Source: Candidatus Melainabacteria bacterium (GTDB lineage: Bacteria; Cyanobacteriota; Vampirovibrionia; Obscuribacterales; Obscuribacteraceae). Taken from it: a stretch of DNA of 64,000 nucleotides. The stretch spans positions 1 through 64,000 of the forward strand of contig PLXC01000162.1 of the NCBI GenBank assembly GCA_003151275.1, written 5' to 3'. Below the pieces are notes generated by a model. The model was given only the letters and a program-made list of their open reading frames with translations. It ran no database searches and was not told the origin of the DNA. Made by a program: the position numbers and the translations under genes. Shown piece by piece: positions 42,109 to 51,246 of the stretch; position 1 is the stretch's first letter, and each line of letters begins with the position of its first letter.

Positions 42109-43814
42109 CTGTCCGTATTAATCGCCTGGAGAATAGAGAGCGCCAGCGGAGTATTCGATTCTAGTTTCAAAGCTTTCGTAGCTGCTTCACGTGCGTGTTC
42201 CCTGTCGCCAATTAATAAGTACAACTTGGCGGTCTGAGCAAGAGAATCCGAATCTTGATGTGGGCATTGCGATGCCAGTTCCAGTTGCTTAGCAACTTTA
42301 ACTCTCTCGATCGATTGCAAATTTAGCGCACGTGCCCTGGTTATATAGACCCATGGATTGTCGGCACTGACATTTTGTGCCGCATCGAGGGTGGTGGCAG
42401 CTTTGGAATACTCTTTCTCAGCGCTTTGTACATTCGCTTGTTCAATTAGAATTTCGGCGCTGCGTTGAGCCCTCTCGGCAGCAAGATCAATTGCCGTTTT
42501 CGCCTGCGCCAATTTGTTCAAGGCACGGTCGACCTGTGAAGTAACCAGCAACCTGAAGGTAATGTTTTGACCGTTGCGAAGGCGCGCATTGGGAACCGGA
42601 GCAAGCTCGTTTAGGATTCTTTCAGCCTCGTGAGCATTGCCCTGCCGTAATCTTCCTTGAGCAAGAATACATGCGGCCATGAATCGACTGGCCCCCGTAC
42701 GTTTAGGATCGTCTGAAATCACTTGCCTGGCGTCACTAATTGCCTCACGCAGGTGACCAAGGCGCATCGCATAATCAGCTCGCGTTACTACGGCAGCGGC
42801 GTTCAATGGTGCCAGGTTTAAGGCACTATCAATAAGGTCCTTAGCTTTCGGAAAGTCCCTCTTTTGAAGAGCAAAGTAGGCCAAACTGATTTTAGCCTCG
42901 ACAAAATCAGGTTTGTAAAAGAGAGCACGGTTCCAGTGTTTTTCGGCATTAGCAAAGTCACCAAGCAAAAATTCGGCGTTGGCCAGATTGTTCCAAGCTG
43001 CGGCAAAGGTCGGATCAACTAATGACGCAGTCTCGTACATATCGCGGGCTGCAGCATAGTTATTCGCCCTCATCGCCTTGTTGCCGGAATTATATTGGTA
43101 GTTGACGATTGCTTTGCGGCCAAGCAGCGTTACCAGCCCAAAGGAGATCAAAATAGTGAGCGCGACACGTTGCCAGCCTAGCAAGCCGTAAACAGATTTC
43201 AAACGAGCGAATGTCTGCGGCTCAGCAACCACAACATCGGAAGCGGTTGGCACAAAGTTGAATTTCCGCTGTGTGATATCGGCAAGTAAATTCTCGAATT
43301 CTTCAGGCGCAAATAAAAAGGACGGCAAATGGTGTGGTACCAAATGCGGTTCAGCACCTTTTCGCCAAGAGTTTTTTTGCTCAAAAATTGTCAATTTACG
43401 AGCAACCGGTTTCAACGAAAATAGCTTGGAGAAAAAATACTGCGGCTCCATCGCCACTGCATCTAGCCGCTGCCAGGGAATTGGGCGAGCGAAACGCCAC
43501 AGTCTAATGCCTTGCTCGTTAACCTCCACTCCCTTAACCAAAAAGGAGACGCAGTGCAAAATGCCAAGGAAACCAACAAACCACAATACGGCGGCAGAAA
43601 GCCAGACTCCAATGACACTCAGAATCCAGCTGACAAGGTCCGTGGAGCGCGGAATCAGGGCAATACCATCGGGGATAGCCAGCAACGAAGCAATGACTAC
43701 ACAGGTGCCGTGAGCAAGTTGCGTCATCGCTTTGGCGTGAAGCCGATACAAGCGCGAATCAATAGTGTGCTCCGGCGCGACGTGACTCGCACTGGAGGCT
43801 AATTCTTGAGACAA
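42105..43814 (-). CDS. Membrane-anchored TPR protein
   Basis: 569 aa, TTG start with only a weak GGAA upstream. The N-terminal part has two adjacent hydrophobic helices (about residues 30-75: ALIPRSTDLVSWILSVIGVW, VLWFVGFLGILHCVSFLV) followed by a PH-like, Trp-rich segment (EVNEQGIRLWRFARPIPWQR). A third membrane helix (VALTILISFGLVTLLG) near residue 225 precedes TPR units to the C-terminus (AARDMYETASLVDPTFAAAW, NAEKHWNRALFYKPDFVEAK, KAKDLIDSALNLAPLNAA). It is likely a scaffold at the membrane. The partner is unknown. Confidence 0.82.
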   Translation of the reverse strand: MSQELASSASHVAPEHTIDSRLYRLHAKAMTQLAHGTCVVIASLLAIPDGIALIPRSTDLVSWILSVIGVWLSAAVLWFVGFLGILHCVSFLVKGVEVNEQGIRLWRFARPIPWQRLDAVAMEPQYFFSKLFSLKPVARKLTIFEQKNSWRKGAEPHLVPHHLPSFLFAPEEFENLLADITQRKFNFVPTASDVVVAEPQTFARLKSVYGLLGWQRVALTILISFGLVTLLGRKAIVNYQYNSGNKAMRANNYAAARDMYETASLVDPTFAAAWNNLANAEFLLGDFANAEKHWNRALFYKPDFVEAKISLAYFALQKRDFPKAKDLIDSALNLAPLNAAAVVTRADYAMRLGHLREAISDARQVISDDPKRTGASRFMAACILAQGRLRQGNAHEAERILNELAPVPNARLRNGQNITFRLLVTSQVDRALNKLAQAKTAIDLAAERAQRSAEILIEQANVQSAEKEYSKAATTLDAAQNVSADNPWVYITRARALNLQSIERVKVAKQLELASQCPHQDSDSLAQTAKLYLLIGDREHAREAATKALKLESNTPLALSILQAINTDS

Positions 43815-44196
43815 ATTTTTGGATTCCGATGGTAAAACAGGTAACTCCTACTTAGATATACGAATTCGAACAACAAATCCATAGGGAAAAGGATGTCATA
43901 TTACTGACTTCTATGCAAAATGCTTACTGGACTACACTCCACATTCCTGGCAACCGAAGTTTTTCGTCGTTTAACTTGGCTCAGGTAGATTCGATTAGCA
44001 TCGGCTCGGGTATCTTCAGAGAACAGAGAAGCAAAATTGGTTGGTTCCCGTTGGCAACGGGCTGCCGAAATTCAGCATGGATAAACGATTTCCGGGAAGA
44101 TGTAACAAAATCAATCTGTTAGACAAAAAGATTAGAACGTGCCATATTGAACGGAGGTTAATATTAACTGTGGCAATTGGAAGTGAGGTGGCTTGC
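43815..44196. other. Divergent intergenic region upstream of the response regulator
   Basis: No gene is seen in either strand beyond short open frames. It contains an inverted repeat CCCGTT/AACGGG with a GGC loop (44048-44062). Promoters for the TPR gene (minus) and regulator gene (plus) must lie here; I could not single out clear -35/-10 boxes. Confidence 0.45.
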
Positions 44197-44871
44197 TTGA
44201 AAATCCTGATTATCGAAGACGATGTCAACATCGCTCGCCTAATCGAATTAGAGCTGGGGTACGAGGGCTATCAGGTCTTTGTAGCTCACGACGGCAACCA
44301 GGGACTCGATCTCTTCAAAAAGGATCAGCCTGACCTGGTCCTGCTAGACGTCATGCTCCCAGGGCTGGACGGCGTTGAGGTGTGTAAACGGCTGCGAACA
44401 ATATCGAAAGTCCCGGTAATCATGCTTACAGCTAAAGATGGCGTCGGCGACAGAGTGACTGGATTGGATGGTGGTGCAGACGACTACCTGACGAAGCCAT
44501 TTGCGACAGAAGAGTTGCTGGCACGAATCCGCGCAGTTATGCGGCGCAAACCGCAAGAGGGCATCCTCACTTATGCGGATTTGTGGATGGACCAATTGAA
44601 TCGGGTGGTCAAACGTGGCGAACGGCAATTGGATTTGCGCGCCAAAGAATTCGACCTGCTCCGATTGTTCATGCAATATCCGGAGCAAGTGCTCTCCAGA
44701 GAATTCATTTTCGACAAAGTTTGGGGATATGACTTTATCGGCGAATCAAACGTCATCGAAGTATATATAAGATACCTGCGCTCCAAATTGGAAGACGGTA
44801 ACTCCAAACGGCTAATTCAGACTGTTCGCGGAGAAGGCTACGTTCTACGCGAAGAAGAACCACAGCGTTAG
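44197..44871 (+). CDS. OmpR/PhoB-family response regulator
   Basis: 224 aa from TTG 44197, which has GAGG 8 nt upstream and puts the receiver domain at the N-terminus (ILIIEDDVNIARLIELELG); in-frame GTG/ATG codons further upstream would add non-homologous residues. The receiver has the acidic pocket EDD, phospho-acceptor Asp51 in LLDVMLPGLDG, and Thr/Lys in MLTAKD and YLTKPF. The C-terminal winged helix is of OmpR type (LRAKEFDLLRLFMQYPEQVL, VIEVYIRYLRSKL, IQTVRGEGYVL). No histidine kinase gene adjoins it, so it is an orphan in this window. A strong terminator follows. Confidence 0.92.
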   Translation: MKILIIEDDVNIARLIELELGYEGYQVFVAHDGNQGLDLFKKDQPDLVLLDVMLPGLDGVEVCKRLRTISKVPVIMLTAKDGVGDRVTGLDGGADDYLTKPFATEELLARIRAVMRRKPQEGILTYADLWMDQLNRVVKRGERQLDLRAKEFDLLRLFMQYPEQVLSREFIFDKVWGYDFIGESNVIEVYIRYLRSKLEDGNSKRLIQTVRGEGYVLREEEPQR

Positions 44872-44890
44872 ATTTTAACGACTCTAATGG

Positions 44891-44920
44891 AAAGGCAACG
44901 CCCTTAGGCGTTGCCTTTTA
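44891..44920 (+). terminator. Intrinsic terminator after the response regulator
   Basis: A perfect 12-bp stem AAAGGCAACGCC (44891-44902) / GGCGTTGCCTTT (44907-44918) with loop CTTA, ending in TTTT, 20 nt after the stop codon. Confidence 0.93.
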
Positions 44921-44980
44921 GTTATCCACGATAGGCTGAGGCTGGCTCGACTTGTCAATAGGCGACCATTTCGAAAGCGC

Positions 44981-45115
44981 GGCGATATCGCTCGGCGTTC
45001 AAACTCTGTCTCACATCTCAGAGCGATATCGCTCGACGTTCAAACTTCGTCTCCACTACAGATAAAAGAATTTCTTCTCAGAATCCAGTCATCTCACTTC
45101 AGAGCGATGATCGCT
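44981..45115. repeat. Array of GCGATATCGC palindromes (array 2, three sites)
   Basis: Sites at 44982-44992 (GCGATATCGCT), 45022-45033 (AGCGATATCGCT) and 45103-45115 (AGCGATGATCGCT, one extra base). Spacing is 41 and 81 bp, about one and two units. Flanks CATCTCAGAGCGATATCGCT and GACGTTCAAACT are shared within the array and partly with array 1 (ATCTCA before, GAC after). The remaining part of gap 44872-45352 has no gene that I can support. Confidence 0.88.
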
Positions 45116-45352
45116 TGTGAATATTCCGGATATAGACACTCATACCTAGAACTGCTATGCGATTCAACCGCTGAGTTACCGCAAAATGGGAAAACCCCCA
45201 TTAATAGCCAGCTATTTTTCGGTTCAGTTCGTGAGTTGCCCTTTACATTGTCAAGCGTGTAAAGTTATGATACGGCAAGATAAGTTGTTGTTCAGGTGAA
45301 CGCCCTTGTAAAGCGTGCCTAGAGCAAAAATGCCAGTCCGAGGTAACCTTTT

Positions 45353-45637
45353 ATGCCACTAGTCAAAGAACGTGTCACTAAAATCCGCCAGCATGATGAG
45401 AGATTCTATCTAGATATTCTCTCTGAATCTGAGTCTGGAAGTTGGGTGCTCACACTACCGCCAATACTCAGTGCTCATCAATCAGAGCTTGAGCAAATGT
45501 TAGGCAAGGTTTTTTCCGGCCGTCCCACCTCAAAAGAAAATTTTGCGCTGGCACAGCAAATGTCTATGAACTGGTGCTTTTCAAAATGCAAGCAATTCGG
45601 CAAAGCATTGGAAGAGTGCTGGAGCGAAGCAGTCTAA
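45353..45637 (+). CDS. Small conserved-looking protein, unknown function
   Basis: 94 aa, ATG preceded by GAGG at 9 nt. Predicted mixed alpha/beta: a strand-rich first half (FYLDILSESESGSWVLTLPP) and a helical second half with two Cys in MNWCFSKCKQFGKALEECW. No signal peptide or membrane helix. It lies between repeat array 2 and the convergent gyrA gene. Codon use resembles neighbours. Family not recognised. Confidence 0.65.
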   Translation: MPLVKERVTKIRQHDERFYLDILSESESGSWVLTLPPILSAHQSELEQMLGKVFSGRPTSKENFALAQQMSMNWCFSKCKQFGKALEECWSEAV

Positions 45638-45734
45638 GCCCATCATAATTTTAATTGATTCATTGTTCACTGCGGGCTTAAACCAGGCAGAGAATACACG
45701 CTGAGATAGTCCAGCCGTCTGAGTTGGCAATGGA

Positions 45735-48296
45735 CTACGCTTCTGGCGGAGCGTCCGTATCTTCGATGAGCGAATCAGGATCTGGCTCGACCAGCGGTGT
45801 TACCGAAACAACCTGATCGTCTTCGCCAAGCTGTTGAATTCTGACGCCGGTCGCCATTCTTCCTTGAGAACTGATGTCGTCGACGAGTTGACGTACGACG
45901 ATACCATTCATGGTGGCAATCATCACTTCTTCACGAGCTTGAACAACCCGCAAAGCAGCGAGTCTCGAAGCAGCATTCTTGAACTTCGTGCCGATTAGGC
46001 CTATGCCACCACGACCTTGTTGGCGGAACTCGTCGAGTTTGACACGTTTGCCAAATCCGTCCGTGGTCACAACCAGAACGTGCGAATCCGCCTCAGTTCC
46101 CGGTTCGATTACGTCAAAGCCAACAATCTTGTCACCGTCGCGCAGTGTGATTGCTCTGACGCCTCTGGCGGATCTTCCCATCGGTCTAAGTTCATCTTCG
46201 CTGTAGCGGATGCACATGCCATCGCCTGTGCCGATCAGAACATCAGCTTTACCGGTGGATGGTCTTACCCAACCGAGTTCGTCTCCATCGTTTAAGGTTA
46301 TCGCGATGATGCCACTCTTGCGGATGCTAGCAAAATCAGACATTTGTACTTTCTTGACGTAGGCCTTATGGGTCAACATGATCAAGAAGCTGTCTTCCGA
46401 GAAGGTTGAAACAGGAATTACGGTCGTCACGCTTTCTTCTTGTCCGATTGGTAGCAAATTAACGAGCGCTAGTCCACGTGCGGTTCTTCCGCCTTCAGGG
46501 AGGTCCATTACTTCAAGCGAATAGACCGTACCTTTGGTCGTAAAGACTAGCAACCGATCGTGCATTTTGGCAGTGAAGAAGTGTTGGAGATCATCTTCTT
46601 CTCTGGTCTTCACACCGGTGACACCACGAGTGTTGCGACGCTGTTTCTTAAACGTATCAAGCGGCATACGTTTGATGTAGTCTTGCTTCGTGATGAAGAT
46701 AGCCATAGCATCATTAGGAGTTAGGTCCTTTGATGAAAGCTGTTCATAGGAGCCTTCAATTTTGGTGCGGCGTGGATCTTTCTTCTCGCCGCCGAATTTT
46801 TCTCGAATCTCCAGCAATTCTTTCTTGATGATTTCGAGCACTACTTGCCGATCACTCAAGATTCTTCTGTATTCAGCTATTTTTGCGTTCGTCTCATCAT
46901 ATTCTTTTTGAATTTTGCCTCGTTCTAATCCTGTCAAACGGCGCAACTGCATTTCAAGAATGGCATTGGCTTGTGGTTCGTCCAAACCAAAAGCAGTAAT
47001 CAAGCCCTGACGTGCTTCTTCCGTAGAATCAGCCTTTCTAATCGTGGCGATTACTTTATCAATATTCTCGAGAGCCTTGAGATAGCCCTCTAGAATGTGG
47101 GCTCTATCTTCTGCTTTTTTGAGCAGGTAGCGAGTTCTTCTTGTCACCACTTCGATGCGATGATCGATGAACTCCTGCAGCATATCAGCCAGAGCAAGAG
47201 TTCGCGGCTCGTATGAATAACCGCCTTTTGTATTTAGCTTTCTGACCAGCGCTAACGTGTTAACGGGAAATGATTGTTGCAGCTGCGAATGTTTGTACAG
47301 GTTGTTGAGCACAATTTCCGGATGGGCATCTCGCTTTAATTCCATGACGACGCGTATGCCGTGGCGATCTGTTTCGTCTGTCAGATCGGCTATGCCGCCC
47401 AGTTTATCTTCTCTAACGAGGTCAGCAACCCGCTTGGTGAACGCTTCCGGTCCGATCATGTAAGGCAATGAAGTGACGACGATGGCCATGCGCGTTTGGC
47501 GTCCGCCACGTCCTTCAATTTGCTCGATTGTGGCCACACCGCGAACAGGTATCGAGCCACGCCCTGTTGTGTAAGCTTCGACAATCCCTTCAGTGCCCAT
47601 GATGATTCCACCGATTGGGAAATCTGGTCCCTTGATCCACTCCATCAATTCAAGAGATGTGAGCTCATGGTTGTTGACTTTGGCGATCGTGCCATCAATG
47701 ACTTCGGTCAAATTGTGTGGCGGAATGTTCGTTGCCATACCGACGGCGATCCCGGCGGAACCGTTCAATAACAGAACGGGTACTCGCGAAGGCAGCACAC
47801 TAGGCTCCATTTTTGTCTCGTCGAAGTTTGGCCTCATATCGACCGTCTCAGAATCGATATCTTGCAACATCTCCATGGCCATCGGCGCAAGTTTGCATTC
47901 GGTGTATCGCATCGCCGCTGGTGGGTTATCGAGGTCACCAAAATTTCCGTGTCCATCGATCAAAACATATCGGCTGGCACTTGGTTGCGCCAAGCGCACC
48001 AACGCTTCGTAGATCGCCGAGTCACCGTGCGGGTGAAAGTTACCCATCACTTCCCCGACGACCTTGGCAGACTTTCTGAATCGTTCTGTCGGAGACAGAT
48101 TCAATTCATACATGCCATAAATAATGCGGCGATGCACGGGTTTCAAGCCATCACGAACATCTGGGATAGCGCGGCTGATGATTACTGACATGGCGTAGTC
48201 GATGAACGACCGACGCATTTCATCTCTGACTTCGATGGTGACGATACGCTCGCCGCCTGCTCCTCCGCCCGTTGTGGCTGGTGGTTGGCTGCTCAC
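45735..48296 (-). CDS. gyrA: DNA gyrase subunit A
   Basis: 853 aa; GTG start with AAGGAG 8 nt upstream. Breakage-reunion subunit of gyrase. Typical segments: MSVIISRAIPDVRDGLKPVH, GNFHPHGDSAIYEALVRLAQ (the quinolone region, Ser at the E. coli 83-equivalent and Glu at the 87-equivalent), GNFGDLDNPPAAMRYTECKL with catalytic Tyr in RYTE. The C-terminal part has beta-pinwheel blades (RGLALVNLLP, GRSARGVRAITLRDGDK, GRMATGVRIQQLGEDD). The usual GyrA-box QRRGGKG is represented by QRRNTRG. It has a Pro-rich N-terminal extension and an acidic tail, and is divergent from lysS. Confidence 0.95.
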   Translation of the reverse strand: MSSQPPATTGGGAGGERIVTIEVRDEMRRSFIDYAMSVIISRAIPDVRDGLKPVHRRIIYGMYELNLSPTERFRKSAKVVGEVMGNFHPHGDSAIYEALVRLAQPSASRYVLIDGHGNFGDLDNPPAAMRYTECKLAPMAMEMLQDIDSETVDMRPNFDETKMEPSVLPSRVPVLLLNGSAGIAVGMATNIPPHNLTEVIDGTIAKVNNHELTSLELMEWIKGPDFPIGGIIMGTEGIVEAYTTGRGSIPVRGVATIEQIEGRGGRQTRMAIVVTSLPYMIGPEAFTKRVADLVREDKLGGIADLTDETDRHGIRVVMELKRDAHPEIVLNNLYKHSQLQQSFPVNTLALVRKLNTKGGYSYEPRTLALADMLQEFIDHRIEVVTRRTRYLLKKAEDRAHILEGYLKALENIDKVIATIRKADSTEEARQGLITAFGLDEPQANAILEMQLRRLTGLERGKIQKEYDETNAKIAEYRRILSDRQVVLEIIKKELLEIREKFGGEKKDPRRTKIEGSYEQLSSKDLTPNDAMAIFITKQDYIKRMPLDTFKKQRRNTRGVTGVKTREEDDLQHFFTAKMHDRLLVFTTKGTVYSLEVMDLPEGGRTARGLALVNLLPIGQEESVTTVIPVSTFSEDSFLIMLTHKAYVKKVQMSDFASIRKSGIIAITLNDGDELGWVRPSTGKADVLIGTGDGMCIRYSEDELRPMGRSARGVRAITLRDGDKIVGFDVIEPGTEADSHVLVVTTDGFGKRVKLDEFRQQGRGGIGLIGTKFKNAASRLAALRVVQAREEVMIATMNGIVVRQLVDDISSQGRMATGVRIQQLGEDDQVVSVTPLVEPDPDSLIEDTDAPPEA

Positions 48297-48700
48297 TTAT
48301 GATGCTCCTTGGGTTGCAACAAACAGATAACCGTTGGATATACAGAATCCGCACGGTTGATCAAACTGCTGAATCTTACTGACTTTCAAGCACGTCGACG
48401 ACAGAATTCAACAACGGTAAATTATAACACGCGGTCTGAGCAGCTTGTGAAGCGGCTTTCAGCCTCTTCAAGATCGGCAAAATGCGGTAATGAATAAGAT
48501 GCTTCTAAGCAGTTGGTTGCCTATTTCGCAATTCATCTTGATTGGAGGTCGAGAGCTAACAGGACCCGCGCATAGCAACAAAGACCCAAGACGTGCCTAA
48601 TTGTCACAACACAATCGTCACTGCTTGGACGCCCCTCCCTCATACCGTAAGATAGACAGTCTTGGCAGAGCGTCAAGAGGTGAAATCAGGGGAGTTTAGA
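48297..48700. other. Divergent promoter region between gyrA and lysS
   Basis: 404 nt with no open frame that I can support. It holds the gyrA ribosome site (AAGGAG on the minus strand) and, near 48645-48660, TACCGTAAGATAGACAG, a possible -10 area for lysS. Ribosome site GGGGAG for lysS is at 48689-48694. No repeats of the families described elsewhere are present. Confidence 0.5.
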
Positions 48701-50224
48701 GTGGTAATTATGGAATTTGACGGCACACGATTGCGCGCAGAACGGCTCAGAAAGCTGCGGGAACTTCGCGAGCAAGGCGTCAATCCATACCCTTACAAAT
48801 ACAAGCGCTCGCATCGCAATCAAGAACTTCAAGAAAAGTACAAAGATCTGCCCAACGACACAGAGACTGAGGACGTTGTAAGTGTTTGCGGTCGAGTCAT
48901 GAACGAACGCAACACTTGGATGTTCGTAGATTTGTTTGACGAGTCGGGCAAAATTCAATTGTTTTGTCACAAAGCCAATCTTGACGAGACGGACTTGAAG
49001 CGCTTGAGATTGCTTGACAAGGGCGACTTCCTGGGTGCAACTGGAACAATCCGGCGCACCAAGCAAGGCGAAATCTCAGTCAAAGTAACAAAGTACGAGA
49101 TCCTTGCCAAGTCCCTGCAACCACTACCTGATAGCTGGGACGGATTTAAGGATGTCGAGGCGCGATACCGCCAACGTTATGTAGACATGATCATGCATCC
49201 ATCTGTGCGCGAGAATTTTCGCACTCGCGCCCTGGCGATTCGTTACATCCGCAACTTTCTCGACGAACGTGGCTGTCTGGAAATCGAAACACCTGTCTTG
49301 CAAGTCGAAGCTGGGGGAGCCGATGCGCGCCCATTTGTGACGCACCACAACGCACTTGACCTTGAACTTTACCTGCGCATCGCCACCGAGCTGCACTTGA
49401 AGCGCTTGATCATTGGCGGCTTTGAACGCGTTTACGAAATTGGACGCATTTTTCGCAACGAAGGACTGAGCACTCGACACAATCCAGAATTTACGATGAT
49501 GGAGATGTATTGGGCTTATGGTGATTACAACGAATTGATGGACTTGACCGAAGAAATGGTGCGCGGGTTAGCACTTAGTTTAACGGGCTCGACCAAAATC
49601 AAATATCAAAACACGACGATCGACTTTGGCGAAAAATGGCGCCGACTCTCGATGGTGCAAGCGATCAAAGATGCGACCGGACTCGACGTGAAAGCGATCA
49701 AAGAGTTCGAAGAAATGCGCGACGCGGCGATAAAAATGGGCATTGAATTGAAGCATGAAGACTCGCGTGGAGCGGTGATTAATGCCATTTTTGAGAGCAA
49801 GTGCGAAGCAGCGCTGATCCAGCCGACTTTCATTATCGACTATCCAGTAGAAATATCACCTTTGACGAAGTCACATCGACGCAACCCTGATGAGGTGGAG
49901 CGCTTTGAGATCTTCGTCTTTGGACGTGAGCTGGCCAACGGTTACAGCGAGCTGACGGATCCTGAAGAGCAGCGGAGTCGTTTGGAAATTCAAGCACTAA
50001 AAAAGGCGGCTGGAAACGAAGACGCAATGCCTCTCGATCTGGATTTTATCCTGGCCATGGAATACGGTATGCCGCCAACTATGGGCATTGGCATTGGCAT
50101 AGACAGATTGGTAATGTTACTTACTGATGCGGCATCGATTAGAGACGTAATCGCATTTCCGACCATGAAGCCATTGCACAAAGATAACGATGATGAAGGG
50201 CAAACGCACCAGAGCCGCCAATGA
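48701..50224 (+). CDS. lysS: Lysyl-tRNA synthetase, class II
   Basis: 507 aa from GTG 48701, with GGGGAG exactly 6 nt upstream; ATG 48710 is the alternative and TTG 48662 lacks a site. It charges tRNA-Lys. An N-terminal OB-fold (VVSVCGRVMNERNTWMFVDL, GKIQLF) is followed by the class II catalytic core: motif 1 around FLDERGCLEIETPVLQ, motif 2 FRNEGLSTRHNPEFTMMEMY and motif 3 GIGIGIDRLVMLL. Length is standard. The 3' end overlaps the next gene by 4 nt (ATGA). Confidence 0.96.
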   Translation: MVIMEFDGTRLRAERLRKLRELREQGVNPYPYKYKRSHRNQELQEKYKDLPNDTETEDVVSVCGRVMNERNTWMFVDLFDESGKIQLFCHKANLDETDLKRLRLLDKGDFLGATGTIRRTKQGEISVKVTKYEILAKSLQPLPDSWDGFKDVEARYRQRYVDMIMHPSVRENFRTRALAIRYIRNFLDERGCLEIETPVLQVEAGGADARPFVTHHNALDLELYLRIATELHLKRLIIGGFERVYEIGRIFRNEGLSTRHNPEFTMMEMYWAYGDYNELMDLTEEMVRGLALSLTGSTKIKYQNTTIDFGEKWRRLSMVQAIKDATGLDVKAIKEFEEMRDAAIKMGIELKHEDSRGAVINAIFESKCEAALIQPTFIIDYPVEISPLTKSHRRNPDEVERFEIFVFGRELANGYSELTDPEEQRSRLEIQALKKAAGNEDAMPLDLDFILAMEYGMPPTMGIGIGIDRLVMLLTDAASIRDVIAFPTMKPLHKDNDDEGQTHQSRQ

Positions 50225-50736
50225 GTCTAATTCGCTTTTATATTCGCCATGAAAAAATAATCCTGCCTACAGTGGCAGAAACCGAGGCTGGGTTCTATGT
50301 AGACATTGAACCGATCGATGTGTTTGACATATCCGCTTACGACAATTGGAAAAACGAGCTCTATTTGCGCCTGGTCAAAGGAAATCCTCTTGTGCCTACA
50401 CCAGAGCGATCGGACGATCCGGGCTCGGCAATTTTGGAAAGATTGCACATCACAAAATGGTCCACCTTTGAAACAAGCGCAATCATGTACACGATTCACG
50501 TAGGCGGCAGGTACATCTCCGTTTACCGAACAGGCAAAGGTCCAGACAATATGTGGGCGCAAGACAAAACCAACGTTAGACAATTTGCCAGCAAGGCACC
50601 ACTTAGTTTGATAGCAAGTACAGTTGCAGAAGACGTTATTAAACAGCCTGAAGCAAATCGTCCCAAAACAAGTTTGATGTTGGCACCGCCTGTGATGTTG
50701 GCACCGCCTGCGAAGCCGAAGGACAAAAAGGACTAA
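50221..50736 (+). CDS. Protein of unknown function co-transcribed with lysS
   Basis: 171 aa. It overlaps the lysS stop by 4 nt, so it is translationally coupled. The first 130 residues look like a globular alpha/beta domain (FYIRHEKIILPTVAETEAGF, IMYTIHVGGRYISVYRTGKG); the C-terminus is a Pro/Lys tail with a duplicated MLAPP motif (coded by a direct repeat near 50684-50710). No signal peptide. A terminator follows at 50930. Family not recognised. Confidence 0.75.
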   Translation: MSLIRFYIRHEKIILPTVAETEAGFYVDIEPIDVFDISAYDNWKNELYLRLVKGNPLVPTPERSDDPGSAILERLHITKWSTFETSAIMYTIHVGGRYISVYRTGKGPDNMWAQDKTNVRQFASKAPLSLIASTVAEDVIKQPEANRPKTSLMLAPPVMLAPPAKPKDKKD

Positions 50737-50929
50737 CACGGATGAATCGCGTTGCAAAACGCTCCGACGAAAGCCTCAACGAGCGATATTCAGGTGTTTT
50801 CAATGACTAGTGACCGACTGTTGGCTTTTGTGGATGATAGCTGTCTGGAACTACATGAATACTACGTTCTGGCCGGGAGGTTGTCCGGCAGGCTCGAAGT
50901 AATTTCACGGTCTCTAACTACTACGGCTT

Positions 50930-50969
50930 GGGAAGAAGGCTACAAAATGGACTTCTTCCCGTTTTTTTT
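50930..50969 (+). terminator. Intrinsic terminator of the lysS operon
   Basis: GGGAAGAAG (50930-50938) pairs with CTTCTTCCC (50952-50960), 9 bp with a 13-nt loop, followed by GTTTTTTTT (50961-50969). It sits 194 nt after the last gene. Gap 50737-50929 contains a 22-codon frame starting ATG 50742 (MNRVAKRSDE...) that I cannot support as a gene. Confidence 0.88.
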
Positions 50970-51246
50970 ATTTGATGTCCACCCACTCTGGTTGCCGAAT
51001 TCCTATTCCCCGAAGGCGGTAAGAACTAAAAAAACCGTTTTTAAACTTTGCATCAAGATGATAAACATCCATTTCTGGACGAGAATCTGCGATCAAATCA
51101 AAGGTCATGTTGTTTCTAGGCTCACCCCACAGCATCTGTGCGTCGTCAAGACTGAGCCGTACCAAATTTATTGCATTTGATGACCTACCGTCCTCGTCTT
51201 TGGGATTTAGGATAGCCTTTCCGTCAGGCGTTATTTTTGCTAGCAA
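50968..51246 (-). CDS. Short protein or gene fragment, unknown function
   Basis: 92 aa, TTG start overlapping the stop of the upstream frame by 7 nt. Sequence is protein-like (RLSLDDAQMLWGEPRNNMTF, LDAKFKNGFFSSYRLRGIGI), with a layout that recalls small SmpA/BamE-like lipoprotein domains, but it has no signal peptide. Because the neighbouring upstream frame is clearly decayed, this may be the remnant of a larger gene. Its stop codon lies inside the T-run of the opposing terminator. Confidence 0.45.
   Translation of the reverse strand: MLAKITPDGKAILNPKDEDGRSSNAINLVRLSLDDAQMLWGEPRNNMTFDLIADSRPEMDVYHLDAKFKNGFFSSYRLRGIGIRQPEWVDIK

Noticed and set aside
50752..51180. Plus-strand frame of 142 codons after the lysS operon
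   Set aside because: The lysS-operon terminator hairpin and T-run lie inside it, and its second half is antisense to a more protein-like frame.
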